Below are positions 63,877 through 64,000 of a stretch of 64,000 bases of DNA, piece by piece. A model generated the notes under the pieces. It ran no database searches. It was not told where the DNA came from and saw nothing but the letters and a program-made list of their open reading frames with translations. Positions within the stretch are counted from its first letter, which is position 1. Every line of letters begins with the position of its first letter. The position numbers and the translations under genes were made by a program. The DNA is from an uncultured Collinsella sp. (lineage in GTDB: Bacteria; Actinomycetota; Coriobacteriia; Coriobacteriales; Coriobacteriaceae): NCBI GenBank assembly GCA_900539735.1, contig UQDE01000001.1, positions 62,001 to 126,000 of the forward strand, read 5' to 3'.

Positions 63877-64000
63877 CTACTCCTTATCAGTGGTCGTGGC
63901 GGCGACAGCCTCGGGCGCCTCGGCGGTCTCGGCATCCTCGGCCTCGACGTCGGCATCAACGCCGGCGAGCGCAGCCAGGTCGTCGAGAGCGGAGGTCTCC
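63877..64000 (-). CDS. rpoB: DNA-directed RNA polymerase subunit beta, last 40 residues
   Basis: Only the 3' end is present, coding ETSALDDLAALAGVDADV and then an acidic Ala-rich tail ending TTTDKE, with a TAG stop at 63877-63879. The identity is inferred from position directly before rpoC; the tail is not conserved enough to prove it. Such acidic tails on RpoB occur in some actinobacteria. Confidence 0.8.
   Translation of the reverse strand, partial: ETSALDDLAALAGVDADVEAEDAETAEAPEAVAATTTDKE

Overview
The window looks like a chromosomal segment of a high-GC, anaerobic gut actinobacterium of class Coriobacteriia, most likely Collinsella or a close relative. Reasons: GC-rich coding, an actinobacterial-style rpoBC-rpsLG-fusA-ribosomal protein region, a FabK-type fatty acid synthase operon, and families of intergenic palindromes I associate with Collinsella. 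The genus is an inference; the class is more secure. I saw no rRNA, tRNA, CRISPR array, transposase or prophage gene.

Reading along the minus strand from the right end, the transcription/translation region runs rpoB (3' end), rpoC, an ECF sigma/membrane anti-sigma pair, rpsL, rpsG, fusA and rpsJ (64000 to 53849). The expected tuf gene between fusA and rpsJ is absent. A first block (53830 to 39920) then interrupts the S10 operon: divergent birA, a complete type II fatty acid/acetyl-CoA carboxylase operon (fabH-acpP-fabK-fabD-fabG-fabF-accB-fabZ-accC-accDA), a PTS EIIC, a cation efflux protein and a histidine phosphatase. The S10 operon resumes with rplC-rplD-rplW-rplB-rpsS-rplV-rpsC-rplP-rpmC-rpsQ-rplN-rplX (39919 to 34131) and ends at a strong terminator.

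A second, 31-kb block (34065 to 2694) separates rplX from rplE. Most of it is an anaerobic purine/urate degradation locus like the E. coli yge-yqe-ygf-ssnA-xdhD region. One half is uacT-like permease, ssnA, ygfK, a four-cluster ferredoxin and xdhD. The other half is dpaL, ygeY, ygeW, mocA, hyuA, yqeC, yqeB and xdhC. Each half is flanked by a divergent PAS-HTH (YheO-like) regulator. The proposed scheme is: permease imports xanthine/urate, a Mo (probably Se-modified) hydroxylase with ferredoxin/YgfK handles the redox step, SsnA and HyuA act on ring and ring-opened amides, YgeY, DpaL and YgeW dispose of the fragments (diaminopropionate, carbamoyl groups), and XdhC/YqeB/YqeC/MocA mature the cofactor. 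RidA nearby could scavenge the 2-aminoacrylate made by DpaL. The rest of the block holds a U32 peptidase, a pseudouridine synthase, a DeoR regulator with an oxidoreductase, and small unknown genes.

The spc part (rplE-rpsN-rpsH-rplF-rplR-rpsE) then restarts behind its own promoter at the left end (2693 to 1).

The most notable non-coding signals are: (1) a SAM-I-type riboswitch in front of an unrecognised 140-aa gene; (2) a compact locus with the anatomy of a type I toxin-antitoxin system (41-aa hydrophobic/basic peptide, SD-sequestering hairpin, convergent antisense RNA with its own promoter and terminator); (3) two copies of a modular palindrome with a constant core and variable but self-complementary arms; (4) a 23-bp-period array beside a truncated DUF4143 gene; (5) related promoter/operator motifs in front of the separate ribosomal transcription units; and (6) paired operators for the purine, fatty acid and ECF sigma loci.
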